Shown here: positions 43,790 through 53,666 of the stretch, piece after piece
How positions within the stretch are numbered: position 1 is the first letter of the stretch
Layout: every line of letters starts with the position of its first letter
From: Ancylothrix sp. D3o
GTDB lineage: Bacteria; Cyanobacteriota; Cyanobacteriia; Cyanobacteriales; Oscillatoriaceae
DNA length: 64,000 nt
Assembly: GCF_025370775.1 (NCBI RefSeq)
Contig: NZ_JAMXEX010000017.1
Coordinates: 30,066-94,065, forward strand
Direction: 5' to 3'
Program-made: the position numbers and the translations under genes
Notes under the pieces: generated by a model
Seen by the model: only the letters and a program-made list of their open reading frames with translations
Databases searched by the model: none
What the model was told of the DNA's origin: nothing

Positions 43790-45697
43790 ATGTGGGCAAA
43801 ACTAAAAAAAATTGTTTGGGAAGGGCGCTGTGTTTTAATTGCAGCGCCCACTATTGCTGCACTAACAATTGGCCTACGTTTAACCGGCCTTTTACAATTG
43901 TTAGAATGGGCTGCTTATGATCAGTTTTTTCGTTTGCGTCCACCCGAACCTCCTGATCCTCGAATTGTGATTGTTGCAATTAATGAACCGGATATTTTAC
44001 ACGCCGGTCAGTGGCCGATTCCTGATGCAATGTTAGCTGATTTGCTAATAAAAATTAACCAACAAAACCCGCGAGCAATTGGGTTTGATTTGTTTCGTCC
44101 GTTTCCGGTGCAACCAGGTTCAAAGGCTTTAATTGATGTGTTTAAAACAACTCCTAATTTGATTGGGGTTGAAAAATTGGTGCCTGATCGGTATGGGGCT
44201 GTGATTGCTCCACCGGCTGTTTTAGCCCAAAAAAATCAAGTGGCGGCAATTGATTTTATTTTAGATGGTGATGGGAAGTTGCGGCGGTCTTTAATTTCTC
44301 TTAAACCAGAGGGAAAAAAGACCAAATCATCGCTGGGGACAAAGTTAGCTTTGATGTATTTAAATCCTGATATTAAATTTGAGGTTTTAGATGCTCAGAA
44401 ACAAGTTTATCAGTTAGGAAAAATTAGGTTAGAACCGTTTGAGGAGAATGATGGCGGCTATGTGGGGAGTGATAGCGGTGGATATCAAGTTTTGGTGAAT
44501 TTTCGAGGGGCACCCGGAAGTTTTAAAACGGTGTCGATGACGGAGGTTTTGAAAAATGAAATACCGGCGGATACCTTGCGAGATAAAATTGTTTTGATTG
44601 GTTCGACGGCGCAAAGTTTGCGTGATTTTTTTATTACTCCTTTTGGCAAAAGTGTGTTTGCCATTCCTGAACCGATGACGGGGGTAGAAGTTCATGCAAA
44701 TGTAACGAGTCAGCTAATAAGTGGGGCGTTGGATGGACGTTCTTTGATTCAGGTTTGGGATGAGCCGGTGGAGTGGTTATGGGTGTTTGGTTGGTCTTGG
44801 GTGGGGGCAATTTTGGGGTGGGGTTTTCGGGCGAGCCGGTGGACAATTTACGGCTTAATTTTGGCGGGGGGAGTTTTGTTTGCTGTGACGTTTTTCTTGT
44901 TTTTAGGGGGGTGGTGGGTGCCGGTGGTGCCGGCGTTTTTAACTTTAGCGGGATCGGCTATTTTTATTACTGGTTATATTGCGGTAATGGAACGAGAAGA
45001 CCGCCAAATGATGATGAGTTTATTTGGCCGTCATGTGTCACCAAAAATTGCGGAGGCAATTTGGCAACAACGCGAACAATTATTGAAACAAGGGCAAATT
45101 TTTGGGCAAAAAATGACAGCAACGGTGTTGTTTACAGATATTAAGGGGTTTACTTCAATTGCTGAAAATACAGACCCAGAAACTCTGATGCTATGGTTGA
45201 ATGAATATATGAATGCTATGGCGGAATTAGTGCTAGAAAATGAGGGGGTAATTGATAAGTATATTGGGGATGCCATTATGGCTTTGTTTGGGGTGCCGGT
45301 GCCGCGTAATACAGACGCAGAAGTGGCGGAAGATGCCCTGGCGGCGGTATCTTGTGCGCTGGCGATGGCAGAAAGGTTAAGAAAGTTAAATCAAGACTGG
45401 AAAAAACGCGGTTTGCCGGTGATTTGTATGCGGGTAGGAATTGCTACGGGTACGGTGGTGGCGGGGAGTTTAGGAAGTATTCACCGGCAAGATTATACGG
45501 CAATTGGTGATAGTGTGAATGTGGCGGCGCGTTTAGAAAGTTATGATAAAGATATAGGGAAAAATAGTCTTTGTCGGATTTTAATTTCTGAGGATACTTA
45601 TCAATATATCAAAGAGCAGTTTTATGCTGAGTTTTTGGCGCGGGTGAGTTTAAAAGGTAGGAAGCAAGCTATTAAAATTTATCAGGTGCCGGGGTGA
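43790..45697 (+). CDS. CHASE2-domain adenylate cyclase
   Basis: This 635-residue membrane receptor has an N-terminal helix (about 17-35), a CHASE2 sensory domain (about 40-320; PPDPRIVIVAINEPDIL, IGFDLFRPFPV, DKIVLIGSTAQSLRD), three membrane helices (about 325-410) and a class III cyclase domain (about 425-625). The catalytic set is complete: metal-binding FTDIKGFT (Asp450) and KYIGDAIMALFG, with Lys preceding and Asp in QDYTAIGDSVNVAARL, which favours ATP over GTP. It should make cAMP in response to an external signal. DUF928 proteins encoded just upstream are candidate accessory or ligand-binding proteins. Confidence 0.95.
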   Translation: MWAKLKKIVWEGRCVLIAAPTIAALTIGLRLTGLLQLLEWAAYDQFFRLRPPEPPDPRIVIVAINEPDILHAGQWPIPDAMLADLLIKINQQNPRAIGFDLFRPFPVQPGSKALIDVFKTTPNLIGVEKLVPDRYGAVIAPPAVLAQKNQVAAIDFILDGDGKLRRSLISLKPEGKKTKSSLGTKLALMYLNPDIKFEVLDAQKQVYQLGKIRLEPFEENDGGYVGSDSGGYQVLVNFRGAPGSFKTVSMTEVLKNEIPADTLRDKIVLIGSTAQSLRDFFITPFGKSVFAIPEPMTGVEVHANVTSQLISGALDGRSLIQVWDEPVEWLWVFGWSWVGAILGWGFRASRWTIYGLILAGGVLFAVTFFLFLGGWWVPVVPAFLTLAGSAIFITGYIAVMEREDRQMMMSLFGRHVSPKIAEAIWQQREQLLKQGQIFGQKMTATVLFTDIKGFTSIAENTDPETLMLWLNEYMNAMAELVLENEGVIDKYIGDAIMALFGVPVPRNTDAEVAEDALAAVSCALAMAERLRKLNQDWKKRGLPVICMRVGIATGTVVAGSLGSIHRQDYTAIGDSVNVAARLESYDKDIGKNSLCRILISEDTYQYIKEQFYAEFLARVSLKGRKQAIKIYQVPG

Positions 45698-45746
45698 GTG
45701 GTGAGTAGGGGATGGATTTTGATGAACCCGCCCCTATCTTCCAATA

Positions 45747-46037
45747 TTATTCAAAACAGTAATGCTTTCTCACCGGCACCCGAACATTCCAACTGCAAGA
45801 CATCCCCGCCGGAAATGTCACCAAATCACCTTTGCCCATCGAAACCGGCTCACCATTCTCAGGCGTAACAATTACATCCCCTTCTAAAAAATAACAAGTT
45901 TCCGCATCCTCATACGTCCAAGGAAACTCTGAAATTTCTTTTGTCCAAATTGGCCAACTAAAAACTCCTAAATCTTTAAGCCGGCTTTCTCTGACATTTC
46001 GCTCAATTTTTATTTGCGTTGATTGTTCAACAGCCAT
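45747..46037 (-). CDS. Cupin-domain protein (DUF861/EutQ type)
   Basis: This 96-residue single-domain cupin matches the short DUF861 type found in cyanobacteria and plastids. TCYFLEGDVIVTPENGEPVSMGKGDLVTFPAGM covers the two cupin motifs in sequence (around residues 47-79), but the usual His triad is largely absent, so metal binding is uncertain. It is monocistronic, convergent with the cyclase. The ATG at 46037 is clear. Confidence 0.85.
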   Translation of the reverse strand: MAVEQSTQIKIERNVRESRLKDLGVFSWPIWTKEISEFPWTYEDAETCYFLEGDVIVTPENGEPVSMGKGDLVTFPAGMSCSWNVRVPVRKHYCFE

Positions 46038-46065
46038 TTTTTTTACTCCTAACCCAAACTGACAA

Positions 46066-46311
46066 TTAGATTACCATAAATTTTCCAACGCAGATGCACA
46101 CAAATAAATTATCTGTGTGCATATCGGTACATTTTTGGCTAAATCTTATTATCTTTCCAGCGAATCTTAACTGTAAATTGGCCTTGGTACACCGGCCCCT
46201 AATGTTTCTGCATTGCCATTCTTCTACAATGTCGGCATCTTCAAACTTGAAAAAATTAGTCTTGTCTTTTCCCTCGAAGGAAATAAAATAATCTCCCAAC
46301 CAACAAAGCAT
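46066..46311 (-). CDS. Doubtful small ORF downstream of the Mo-nitrogenase C-terminal domain gene
   Basis: An 81-residue frame starting at ATG 46311, 16 bp after the preceding gene's stop. The middle (FEGKDKTNFFKFEDADIVEE) has plausible coding character, but there is no ribosome-binding site and the last 25 codons run into a copy of the atctgtgtgcat dispersed repeat. Probably a damaged gene or chance frame. Confidence 0.25.
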   Translation of the reverse strand: MLCWLGDYFISFEGKDKTNFFKFEDADIVEEWQCRNIRGRCTKANLQLRFAGKIIRFSQKCTDMHTDNLFVCICVGKFMVI

Positions 46312-46327
46312 TTTTTGCTGCGAAATT

Positions 46328-46672
46328 TTAGGCAAAAGACTGAAGATCCAAACCGCACTCATCCACCAGGTAACACATAGCCCGGAAGCGCAAACCCATC
46401 AACTGATCATAAAGCGGGTTCAACTTGCACATAGGCGGAATATGACCGATTTTGCGACCAAACACCACAATATCACGAGCAAAAGGACACTGAGCAGGAA
46501 TTGCTTTATACAAAAATTCAGCCAACTGGCGATCCCGAATTTCCAGGCCATCCAGCCGAGTTCGCAGCGGCTTCAACAAATCTAATTTGCCACTTTGATC
46601 AGCTTTGAAATTCCCCAATATTGCCGAAAAAGCAGACAGCAGAGTAGGAGTGTTTTCGTTGGTGCAAATCAT
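46328..46672 (-). CDS. Mo-dependent nitrogenase C-terminal domain protein
   Basis: This 114-residue protein contains the entire conserved region of the family: LLKPLRTRLDGLEIRDRQLAEFL, then IPAQCPFARDIVVFGRKIGHIPPMCKLNPLYDQLMGLRFRAMCYL. It has two conserved Cys (IPAQC, PPMC). Despite its name the family is found in many cyanobacteria that do not fix nitrogen, usually as a stand-alone gene, and no nif genes occur here. Function is not known. Confidence 0.85.
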   Translation of the reverse strand: MICTNENTPTLLSAFSAILGNFKADQSGKLDLLKPLRTRLDGLEIRDRQLAEFLYKAIPAQCPFARDIVVFGRKIGHIPPMCKLNPLYDQLMGLRFRAMCYLVDECGLDLQSFA

Positions 46673-47316
46673 AGCATTTTCCTCAATTATTCAAGAAACG
46701 AGAAAGTTATTTAATGGAACTTGCGCCATCTATTTTTATATTGACACAAGAGCCGGTGAATCGTTCCCTCTCACTCAAACAAAAGTCCAAACGTTGCGAT
46801 AAGTTTTAATTAACTTTCCAGACTTCAGGCAGCGCGAGGCGAGAGATTGATAAAATTTGGCTAATTTTTGGTGGGAGTTTACTTATAAAAGCTGGAAAAC
46901 AACCTCCACCCATCAAACCCACCGATTAGATTTATTAAACTTATCTAAAAGGCCAGTTTGCCAAACCTTTCTTCAAATCCTCTCTATATCCTATTTAAAA
47001 ACTTTCATTATCAAACGAGCAGTACCTTTCGGCATATTTTTTCCCCCACTCCCTATTACTCCTTATTAAATAGATAAGCCAAATTAAGGCCAATTTCCAC
47101 TGAGGAGGTAAATATTCGCCCCCCCCAATTGGCGGAGGATAAAAACAAGAATAGCCCCTCAAGGGACGGCGATAAAAGCACTAATCACCATTTTTGCCCC
47201 AGGGGAGAGAGAATCTCAGAGCAACCTCCCCCCGTTTTTAAGGGGGAAGGCAAAATCAACCAGACAAAATTAGAGGCTAAATTTTGTTAAAAAACTTAGT
47301 TCCTCTGACAAATATT
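46673..47316. other. Intergenic region without a recognised gene
   Basis: About 640 bp, AT-rich in the middle. One GC hairpin, cccccgtttttaaggggg, lies near 47228. Several short frames are present but none has a ribosome site or family pattern. No tRNA seen. Confidence 0.4.
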
Positions 47317-47601
47317 TTAGGCTTCGACTTTGACACCGCGCCAAAATGCGACATAACCTTCTATGTTTTTGGCGGCATCTTTTGTTTGGGGATAATACCA
47401 AGCGGCATCTTTATTTACTTGCCCTTCAACTTCAACATTGTAATAGCTGGCAACACCTTTCCAGGGGCAAGTTGTGTGGGTGTTGCTGTCTTTAAAATAT
47501 TCGCGGTTGATGGCGGATGGGGGAAAGTAATAATTTCCTTCCACTACTTCACATTGGTTGCTTTCGGCTAAGGTTGCTCCGTTCCAAGTTGCTTTAGGCA
47601 T
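47317..47601 (-). CDS. DUF427 family protein
   Basis: This 94-residue protein matches DUF427: start KATWNGATLAES, then GNYYFPPSAINREYF, TCPWKGVASYYNV and the C-terminal GYVAFWRGVKVE. It is a small beta-rich domain found as single-domain proteins in bacteria. Function unknown. The start codon at 47601 is clear; no operon partner. Confidence 0.93.
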   Translation of the reverse strand: MPKATWNGATLAESNQCEVVEGNYYFPPSAINREYFKDSNTHTTCPWKGVASYYNVEVEGQVNKDAAWYYPQTKDAAKNIEGYVAFWRGVKVEA

Positions 47602-47734
47602 GGTTCTTTTTCCACAAAACTGCTCGTATTTATATTGTGCCGGAGAAATGTTGGAAAAGTAAAGGCTGTGAGGGGAAAAAAACGGATAAATAGGCCCAAA
47701 ACTGCTTTGAGGATAAGGGGTTTGGAAGATTTTT

Positions 47735-47867
47735 TAACCGCATCCTATAGCAGATGTATAGCAGGCAAGATGCCTGCTCCACAGATAGGTTATCTGTGTG
47801 CATCTGTGGTTAAGTTTTTTTAGAAGCAGCAAACCCATCTGCTATAGGATGCGTCCATCTGCGGTTA
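47735..47867. repeat. Nested palindromic mobile-element-like repeat
   Basis: The outer arms ttaaccgca and tgcggttaa flank an 18-bp perfect inverted repeat (47739-47756 and 47836-47853). Inside lie a perfect 8-bp hairpin agcaggca/tgcctgct with an AGA loop (47760-47778) and a second ccacagata-type inverted repeat. No ORF of note. Partial copies are at 6761-6787, near 46090 and near 55130. It has the look of a small non-autonomous repeat. Confidence 0.8.
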
Positions 47868-47930
47868 ATAAAAATATAAAAATATGAAAAGTTTAAAAGC
47901 GCTGGGGGATTTTTTGGGTGGGGTTTGCTG

Positions 47931-48182
47931 TTAGATGGCGGCTTTCAGGTGCATTCTTGCGGCTGGACAAAATAAGCACAAATCATGGGGTTTAAGGGCA
48001 GATTTTATGCAGTTGCACTCAGTTAAGCTTTGATTGGTTAGGGGACATATAAAGTTACTGTCTAAGGCAATGGTGGTGTCTACACCGGCATCTTTGAGAG
48101 GTGCGGTTTTTTCTGAATTAATTAAATACAGATGTCTTTGGTGATGCCGGTAGGATGGATGTTGCCAGATGGGAACTAACAT
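47931..48182 (-). CDS. Small Cys-rich protein, possible zinc-binding
   Basis: An 83-residue protein whose C-terminal half contains FICPLTNQSLTECNCIKS and DLCLFCPAARMHLKAAI: six Cys in CxnCxC and CxxC pairs, suggestive of a small metal-binding domain. The start at 48182 has no strong ribosome site. It is divergent from recQ. Not recognised; could be a conserved cyanobacterial hypothetical. Confidence 0.5.
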   Translation of the reverse strand: MLVPIWQHPSYRHHQRHLYLINSEKTAPLKDAGVDTTIALDSNFICPLTNQSLTECNCIKSALKPHDLCLFCPAARMHLKAAI

Positions 48183-48382
48183 TTTATTTTTATGAATATA
48201 ATACTGGCGGGCTTTGTATTAATTTAATTTTCAACAATTCCAGCAATTAACAGGATCTTTGCTTGGCTTTTCTTGAAGGCCAAAAAGTAGCCGTTTTTTT
48301 GCTTTGAAAATCTGCCGATCAAAAATATGCAATCAAAAGTTCCCTCACGGCCTAAAATAAGTGAAGGTTCCCGATTTCTAAA

Positions 48383-50908
48383 ATGGCAATGTCAGCACCC
48401 ATCCCTCAACAGCCCCGCTCGCCTTTGGCGATAGAACAAGCGCTAAAACAATATTTTGGCTATGATTCTTTTCGCCCCGGACAGCGCGAAATTGTCGAAA
48501 ATGCCCTTTCTCAGCGGGATTCTTTGATTGTTATGCCCACCGGCGGCGGTAAATCTTTGTGTTTTCAGTTACCATCTTTGCTCAAAGCTGGACTGACGGT
48601 GGTGGTTTCTCCTTTGATCGCTTTAATGCAAGATCAAGTTGAAGCTTTACAAAATAACGGCATTGGGGCGACTTTTCTTAATAGTACCTTGTCTTTTGAT
48701 GAAGTCCGCTCACGCGAACAAGCTATTGTTGAGGGCAAAATTAAATTGCTTTATGTGGCACCAGAACGTTTGGTTTCGGAAAGATTTTTAGCTTTTCTTG
48801 ATTTTATTCACGCCCGCATGGGGATTTCTAATTTTGCTATTGATGAGGCTCATTGTGTTTCTGAATGGGGGCATGATTTTCGCCCGGAATACCGGCAACT
48901 GCAACAACTGCGAAGCCGTTATCCGGGGGTGCCGGTGATGGCGCTTACTGCGACTGCGACGGTGCGAGTTCGTCAAGATATTATTCAACAATTGGCTTTG
49001 CAACAACCTTTTATTCATATTGCCAGTTTTAACCGGCCTAATTTATATTACGAAATTCGTCAAAAAACTAAAACTTCCTACCGGGAAATATTACAAATTC
49101 TTCAAAAAAACAAAGGCAGTGCGATTATTTATTGTTTGAGCCGGCGTAAAGTTGATGAACTTGCCGAAAAATTGCAACACGATAAAATCAAAGCTTTGCC
49201 CTATCATGCCGGCATGAATGATGACCAAAGAAGCCGCAATCAAACTCGTTTTATCCGTGATGATGTGCAAGTTATTGTGGCTACAATTGCCTTTGGGATG
49301 GGCATTAATAAACCTGATGTGCGAACGGTTATTCACTTTGATATTCCCAAAACTTTAGAAGGCTATTATCAAGAAGCGGGACGCGCCGGCAGAGATGGAG
49401 AACCGGCCCAATGTATTTTATTTTTTGGCTATGGCGATTTAAAAACAATTGAGCATTTTATTGAAGAAAAATCCGACCCCCAAGAACAACGCATCGCCTA
49501 TCAACAATTACGCCGTGTTGTAGATTATGCCGAGGGTACAGAATGCCGCCGCACGATTCAATTAAGTTATTTTGGTGAACAATTTCCTGGCAATTGTGAA
49601 ACTTGCGATAATTGCCGGTTTCCCAAACCTTTACAAGATTGGACAATTGAAGCCCAAAAGTTTCTTTCTTGTGTGGCTCGCTGTAAAGAACGTTATGGCA
49701 TAAATTATATTATTGAGGTGTTGCGTGGTTCCAAAAAAGAAAAGATTTTGCAAAATAGACACCATGAATTATCCACATATAGTATTGGTAAAGATAGAAC
49801 AGAGGATGACTGGAAACTGTTAGCTAGAACCCTGGTTCATCAAGGCATGGTGGATCAGACAACCGATGGTTATTCAGTGTTGAAATTGAATGCTCTTAGT
49901 TGGGAAATTTTTCGTAATCAACGCAAGGTTTATGTAGCGGTGACAGTCAAGGCCGGTGCTTCCCAAAGCAGGGAAAGACCCTTTTCTCTGGAAGAAGACT
50001 CTTTGCTGGAAATCTTGAAAAATTTACGCAAACGTATTGCGGATATTCAAGGCGTTGCCCCCTATATGGTGTTTGCAGATTCAACTTTGAAACTGATGGC
50101 AAGACAACGGCCTCAAACTTTAGATGCTTTTGGAGAATTATCAGGGGTGGGTAATTATAAATTATCGCTTTATGGGGAGAGATTTGTAGCCGAGATTAAG
50201 GCTTTTTGTCAAGAAAATAATTTGAGTTCGCCGGCACCTGAGCCGGTGTTCAAAGCAGCAGCCGTAGCGGTGCAAGATGGGGAGGTTTCTTTTACGCACT
50301 TGCAAACTTTAGAATTACATAAACAAGGATTTAATCTGGAAGAAATTGCTCGAAAACGCAATTTATCGACGGTAACTGTGAGCGGACATTTGGCAGAATT
50401 GCTGGAAATGGGACAGCCGGTAGATTTAGATAATTTGGTGGAAAAAAGCCGCCAAGAAGTGATTATCGAAGCAATGGAATTGATAGGCACTGATGCTCTT
50501 AAGCCGGTGTATGAATATCTGGGGATGGAATATCATTATGATGAGATTCGTTTGGTAAAAAGTTGGTGGCTCACTCAACGCAAAATTAAGCAATCTCAAC
50601 CGAGTGCTACACAGTTAGAAACTTTAGAGTTATTTGAAAACCAACAACTCTCGCCAGAAGAAATTGCCGAGCAAAGAAAGATTAGAGTCACAACAATTAT
50701 TCGACATTTGACAGAATTAATTGAAATGGGACAGCCGGTGGATATTGACAGGTTAGTGCCCAAAAATCGGCAGCAGAAAATCCGAGAAGCTTTTAAAATT
50801 GTGGGTTCGGAATCTTTTGGCAAAGTTCGGGAATATTTGGGTTTAGGCTATAGTAATGCGGAAATTCGCTTAGTCAGAGGGAAGTGGCGACGTGAGAATT
50901 CTCAATGA
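48383..50908 (+). CDS. recQ: ATP-dependent DNA helicase RecQ
   Basis: This 841-residue protein has the RecQ helicase core with Walker A MPTGGGKS (51-58), a DEAH box [15 protein letters not shown] near 153, motif V/VI around [12 protein letters not shown] and [13 protein letters not shown], and the RecQ zinc Cys set (CETCDNC near 408). The HRDC domain lies at about 530-610. The C-terminus contains two copies of a helix-turn-helix unit, LExxKxG(F/L)xxEEIA(R/E)xRx with EMGQPVD(L/I)Dx(L), at about 632-682 and 740-790. RecQ unwinds branched DNA in recombination repair. Confidence 0.96.
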   Translation: MAMSAPIPQQPRSPLAIEQALKQYFGYDSFRPGQREIVENALSQRDSLIVMPTGGGKSLCFQLPSLLKAGLTVVVSPLIALMQDQVEALQNNGIGATFLNSTLSFDEVRSREQAIVEGKIKLLYVAPERLVSERFLAFLDFIHARMGISNFAIDEAHCVSEWGHDFRPEYRQLQQLRSRYPGVPVMALTATATVRVRQDIIQQLALQQPFIHIASFNRPNLYYEIRQKTKTSYREILQILQKNKGSAIIYCLSRRKVDELAEKLQHDKIKALPYHAGMNDDQRSRNQTRFIRDDVQVIVATIAFGMGINKPDVRTVIHFDIPKTLEGYYQEAGRAGRDGEPAQCILFFGYGDLKTIEHFIEEKSDPQEQRIAYQQLRRVVDYAEGTECRRTIQLSYFGEQFPGNCETCDNCRFPKPLQDWTIEAQKFLSCVARCKERYGINYIIEVLRGSKKEKILQNRHHELSTYSIGKDRTEDDWKLLARTLVHQGMVDQTTDGYSVLKLNALSWEIFRNQRKVYVAVTVKAGASQSRERPFSLEEDSLLEILKNLRKRIADIQGVAPYMVFADSTLKLMARQRPQTLDAFGELSGVGNYKLSLYGERFVAEIKAFCQENNLSSPAPEPVFKAAAVAVQDGEVSFTHLQTLELHKQGFNLEEIARKRNLSTVTVSGHLAELLEMGQPVDLDNLVEKSRQEVIIEAMELIGTDALKPVYEYLGMEYHYDEIRLVKSWWLTQRKIKQSQPSATQLETLELFENQQLSPEEIAEQRKIRVTTIIRHLTELIEMGQPVDIDRLVPKNRQQKIREAFKIVGSESFGKVREYLGLGYSNAEIRLVRGKWRRENSQ

Positions 50909-51036
50909 GCATCATATTTTAAAAATCAAATACCTCCTTACCATGAGTGCAGGTTGAACAACTGTCCTAAAACTGGCATCTTTCGGAAGTAACATTTTCA
51001 TACTAAAGTTAGAGATAAAAAATCACCAAAAAAACT

Positions 51037-52995
51037 ATGAACCTTTCTAGTGCATATAATGCCTATCAATTGAGCGACGAAGAACGCACCAACCTCAGCC
51101 GGCTTGCCGACTATACCTCTGTGCAGTCGATGCCGGAAATTTGGCCTTTGGCGGCGACACGGTTTAGCGATACCATTGCTTTATCTGATCCGCACGCCAA
51201 AATTCCTCTCAAATTAACTTATGCAGAATTAGCCCAAAAAATCAAAGAATTTGCCACCGGCCTGCAACAATTGGGTTTAGAACCGGGGGAAGATTTGATT
51301 CCTACCCGTGTTGCTTTGTTTGCAGATAACAGTTGCCGGTGGATGATTGCTGATCAAGGAATTATGGCTGCCGGTGGTGCAAATGTGGTGAGATCCTCCC
51401 AGGCAGATACCCAAGAATTACTTTATATTTTGGAAAATAGCGGTAGCACCGGCCTGGTGGTGGAAGATTTAGCTACCCTGAAAAAATTACGCCATAAATT
51501 AGATGAATTACCCATAAAATGGGTGGTTTTATTAGCCGATGAAATGGCCCAAGAAGAAACTTTAACGGTAAAAAACTTTAGCCAAATTATGGCAGCGGGG
51601 GCCGGCAAATCTTTAAAATTTTTTAAACATACCAAAGACACTTTAGCAACCTTGCTTTACACTTCGGGAACCACCGGCCAACCAAAAGGCGTAATGCTGA
51701 CACACGGAAACTTGCTGCATCAAGTTACCACTTTGGGAAGCATTATTACACCAAAAGCCGGTGAATGTGTGCTGAGTATTTTACCTACTTGGCACTCCTA
51801 TGAACGCAGCGCTGAATATTTTTTGTTGTCCCAAGGTTCTACCCAAATTTATACCAATCTTCGCAACGTTAAAGGGGATATCAAAGAATATAAACCGCAT
51901 TATATGATTGGAGTGCCGCGACTGTGGGAATCGATTTATGAAGGCATCCAAAAACAACTGCGTAGTCAACCGGCCAATAAGCAAAAATTAGTTAAAAATT
52001 TACTTTCTTTTAGCCAGCAATATATTCAGGCGCGGCGTGTTGTAAAGGGGTTAACTTTGACAACTGAAATGCCTTCAGCGGCGGAAAAATTGAAAGCGAC
52101 ACTACAAATGGCGGCATTGTGGCCCTTACACGCTCTGGGCGAACGCTTGGTTTATGGCAAAATTCGGGAGGCGACGGGCGGACGCATCAAATATGTACTG
52201 AGTGGCGGCGGTTCCTTGGCGACTTTTTTGGATACTTTTTATGAGACGGTAGGAATTGAAGTGCTTGTGGGGTATGGGTTGACGGAAACTTCGCCGGTTT
52301 TGACCGCTCGCCGGTATTGGCATAATTTGCGGGGTTCGGCAGGCCGGCCTATTCCGGGCACAGAAATTAAAATTGTTGACCCCGAAACTCGCGCTCCTCT
52401 ACCGACCGGCCAGCGTGGTTTAGTGTTGGCTCGCGGGCCGCAAGTCATGCGAGGTTATTACAAAAACGAAAAAGCCACGCAAAAAGCAATTGATGCTGAG
52501 GGGTGGTTTGATACCGGCGATTTGGGGTGGTTAACGCCCGGAAATGACCTTGTGTTAACAGGTCGAGCCAAAGATACAATCGTTTTAACCAATGGAGAAA
52601 ACATCGAACCGCAGCCAATAGAAGATGCCTGTTTGCGGAGTCCTTACATTGATCAAATCATGCTTGTCGGGCAAGATCAAAAAAGTTTGGGTGCGTTGAT
52701 TGTACCGAATGTGGATGCGGTGCGGGGATGGGCAGCGACACAAAATATGAATTTGGCGGAGGATGCGGCAGAGATCGACTGGGAACAGAAGAGTCTCCAA
52801 GACTTATTTCGCCAAGAATTGAATCGAGAGGTAAAAAATCGCCCCGGATATCGTGCGGATGACAGAATTGGGCCGGTGAGAATAGTTTCTCTGCCGTTTA
52901 CTATTGAAAATGGCATGATGACTCAGACCCTAAAAATCAAGCGACCGGTGGTTATGGAACATTACCGCGATATGATTGACGGGATGTTTTCTTAA
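51037..52995 (+). CDS. Long-chain fatty acid CoA/ACP synthetase
   Basis: This 652-residue AMP-forming enzyme activates fatty acids; the close cyanobacterial homologue acts as an acyl-ACP synthetase that recycles free fatty acids. The nucleotide motif TLLYTSGTTGQPKGVM is near residue 206, the A5 motif is VGYGLTETSPV near 410, and the late GWFDTGDLGWL motif is near 490. The C-terminal catalytic Lys region (MTQTLKIKRP) is present. It lacks a membrane helix. It is followed 38 bp later by the YlqD-like gene. Confidence 0.92.
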   Translation: MNLSSAYNAYQLSDEERTNLSRLADYTSVQSMPEIWPLAATRFSDTIALSDPHAKIPLKLTYAELAQKIKEFATGLQQLGLEPGEDLIPTRVALFADNSCRWMIADQGIMAAGGANVVRSSQADTQELLYILENSGSTGLVVEDLATLKKLRHKLDELPIKWVVLLADEMAQEETLTVKNFSQIMAAGAGKSLKFFKHTKDTLATLLYTSGTTGQPKGVMLTHGNLLHQVTTLGSIITPKAGECVLSILPTWHSYERSAEYFLLSQGSTQIYTNLRNVKGDIKEYKPHYMIGVPRLWESIYEGIQKQLRSQPANKQKLVKNLLSFSQQYIQARRVVKGLTLTTEMPSAAEKLKATLQMAALWPLHALGERLVYGKIREATGGRIKYVLSGGGSLATFLDTFYETVGIEVLVGYGLTETSPVLTARRYWHNLRGSAGRPIPGTEIKIVDPETRAPLPTGQRGLVLARGPQVMRGYYKNEKATQKAIDAEGWFDTGDLGWLTPGNDLVLTGRAKDTIVLTNGENIEPQPIEDACLRSPYIDQIMLVGQDQKSLGALIVPNVDAVRGWAATQNMNLAEDAAEIDWEQKSLQDLFRQELNREVKNRPGYRADDRIGPVRIVSLPFTIENGMMTQTLKIKRPVVMEHYRDMIDGMFS

Positions 52996-53032
52996 GTTCA
53001 AAATTGTTAAGTCATCCTAAGAGGAATTGTAC

Positions 53033-53479
53033 ATGGATGTGTCCAATCAATTAATGCTGAAACGAGCGATTACTGTGAAGGCGATTGTGACGCCTCGCTG
53101 GAAAGATGAAGCTCAACAGCAACTTCAAGCCCAAATCAACCAAATTGACAGCCAACTTCAACAGTTGGAAATGCAAGGCCAGCGGATGATTTCTGAAATT
53201 CAAAGACAATCTATACAGCCTCCTGGCCCGCAGGTACTCCAACAAATTGATAGTATTCAAGGACAGGTGAATCAACGCAAAAGCGAGTTACTTGAGCAAA
53301 AAAATCAAATTTTGCAACAGTTACAGCAAGTGCAAGTCTTAGAATTTGAGCAAGAAGTCAATCAAGGCCAAATTGAAAGTTTTTTCAACATTCAACGCGG
53401 CGAAAATTTGGTGCAAAAAATGCAGGTAGAAATTTTGCTGCGTGATGGAGTAGTTGAAGAAATTCGCGGCGATCTGTAG
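53033..53479 (+). CDS. YlqD family protein
   Basis: A 148-residue protein with an N-terminal strand region (MLKRAITVKAIVTPRWKDE), a long coiled coil rich in Gln and Leu (about 32-110), and a C-terminal strand-rich part (IQRGENLVQKMQVEILLRDG). This arrangement fits YlqD, whose function is unknown. The start at ATG 53033 is supported by aagaggaatt upstream; an in-frame TTG six bases earlier is unlikely. It ends 23 bp before a strong terminator. Confidence 0.8.
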   Translation: MDVSNQLMLKRAITVKAIVTPRWKDEAQQQLQAQINQIDSQLQQLEMQGQRMISEIQRQSIQPPGPQVLQQIDSIQGQVNQRKSELLEQKNQILQQLQQVQVLEFEQEVNQGQIESFFNIQRGENLVQKMQVEILLRDGVVEEIRGDL

Positions 53480-53501
53480 AGGGTAAATCTAACGCCTTGG
53501 C

Positions 53502-53533
53502 CCCTTTTCCCGACTGGGAAGGGGGTGTTTTTA
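53502..53533 (+). terminator. Terminator of the synthetase/YlqD operon
   Basis: cccctt-ttccc and gggaa-gggg arms separated by gact form a GC-rich stem followed by gtttttatttttg. Confidence 0.85.
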
Positions 53534-53666
53534 TTTTTGTGGTGGCTTGCCAACAAACCGGGTTTTAGGTTTCTGACCTCGACGCTAAGCCCTTGGCTTT
53601 CCCTTTTCAGGTAAAATGAAGTTTGCTTTGTTTTTGTAATATGTCGATTCGGAACGCAACACCACC

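Noticed and set aside
46328..46672. Evidence of a nitrogenase cluster
   Set aside because: Only the isolated C-terminal domain family is present; this family is common in non-fixing cyanobacteria.
47735..47867. Insertion sequence
   Set aside because: There are inverted repeats but no transposase reading frame, so at most a non-autonomous element.
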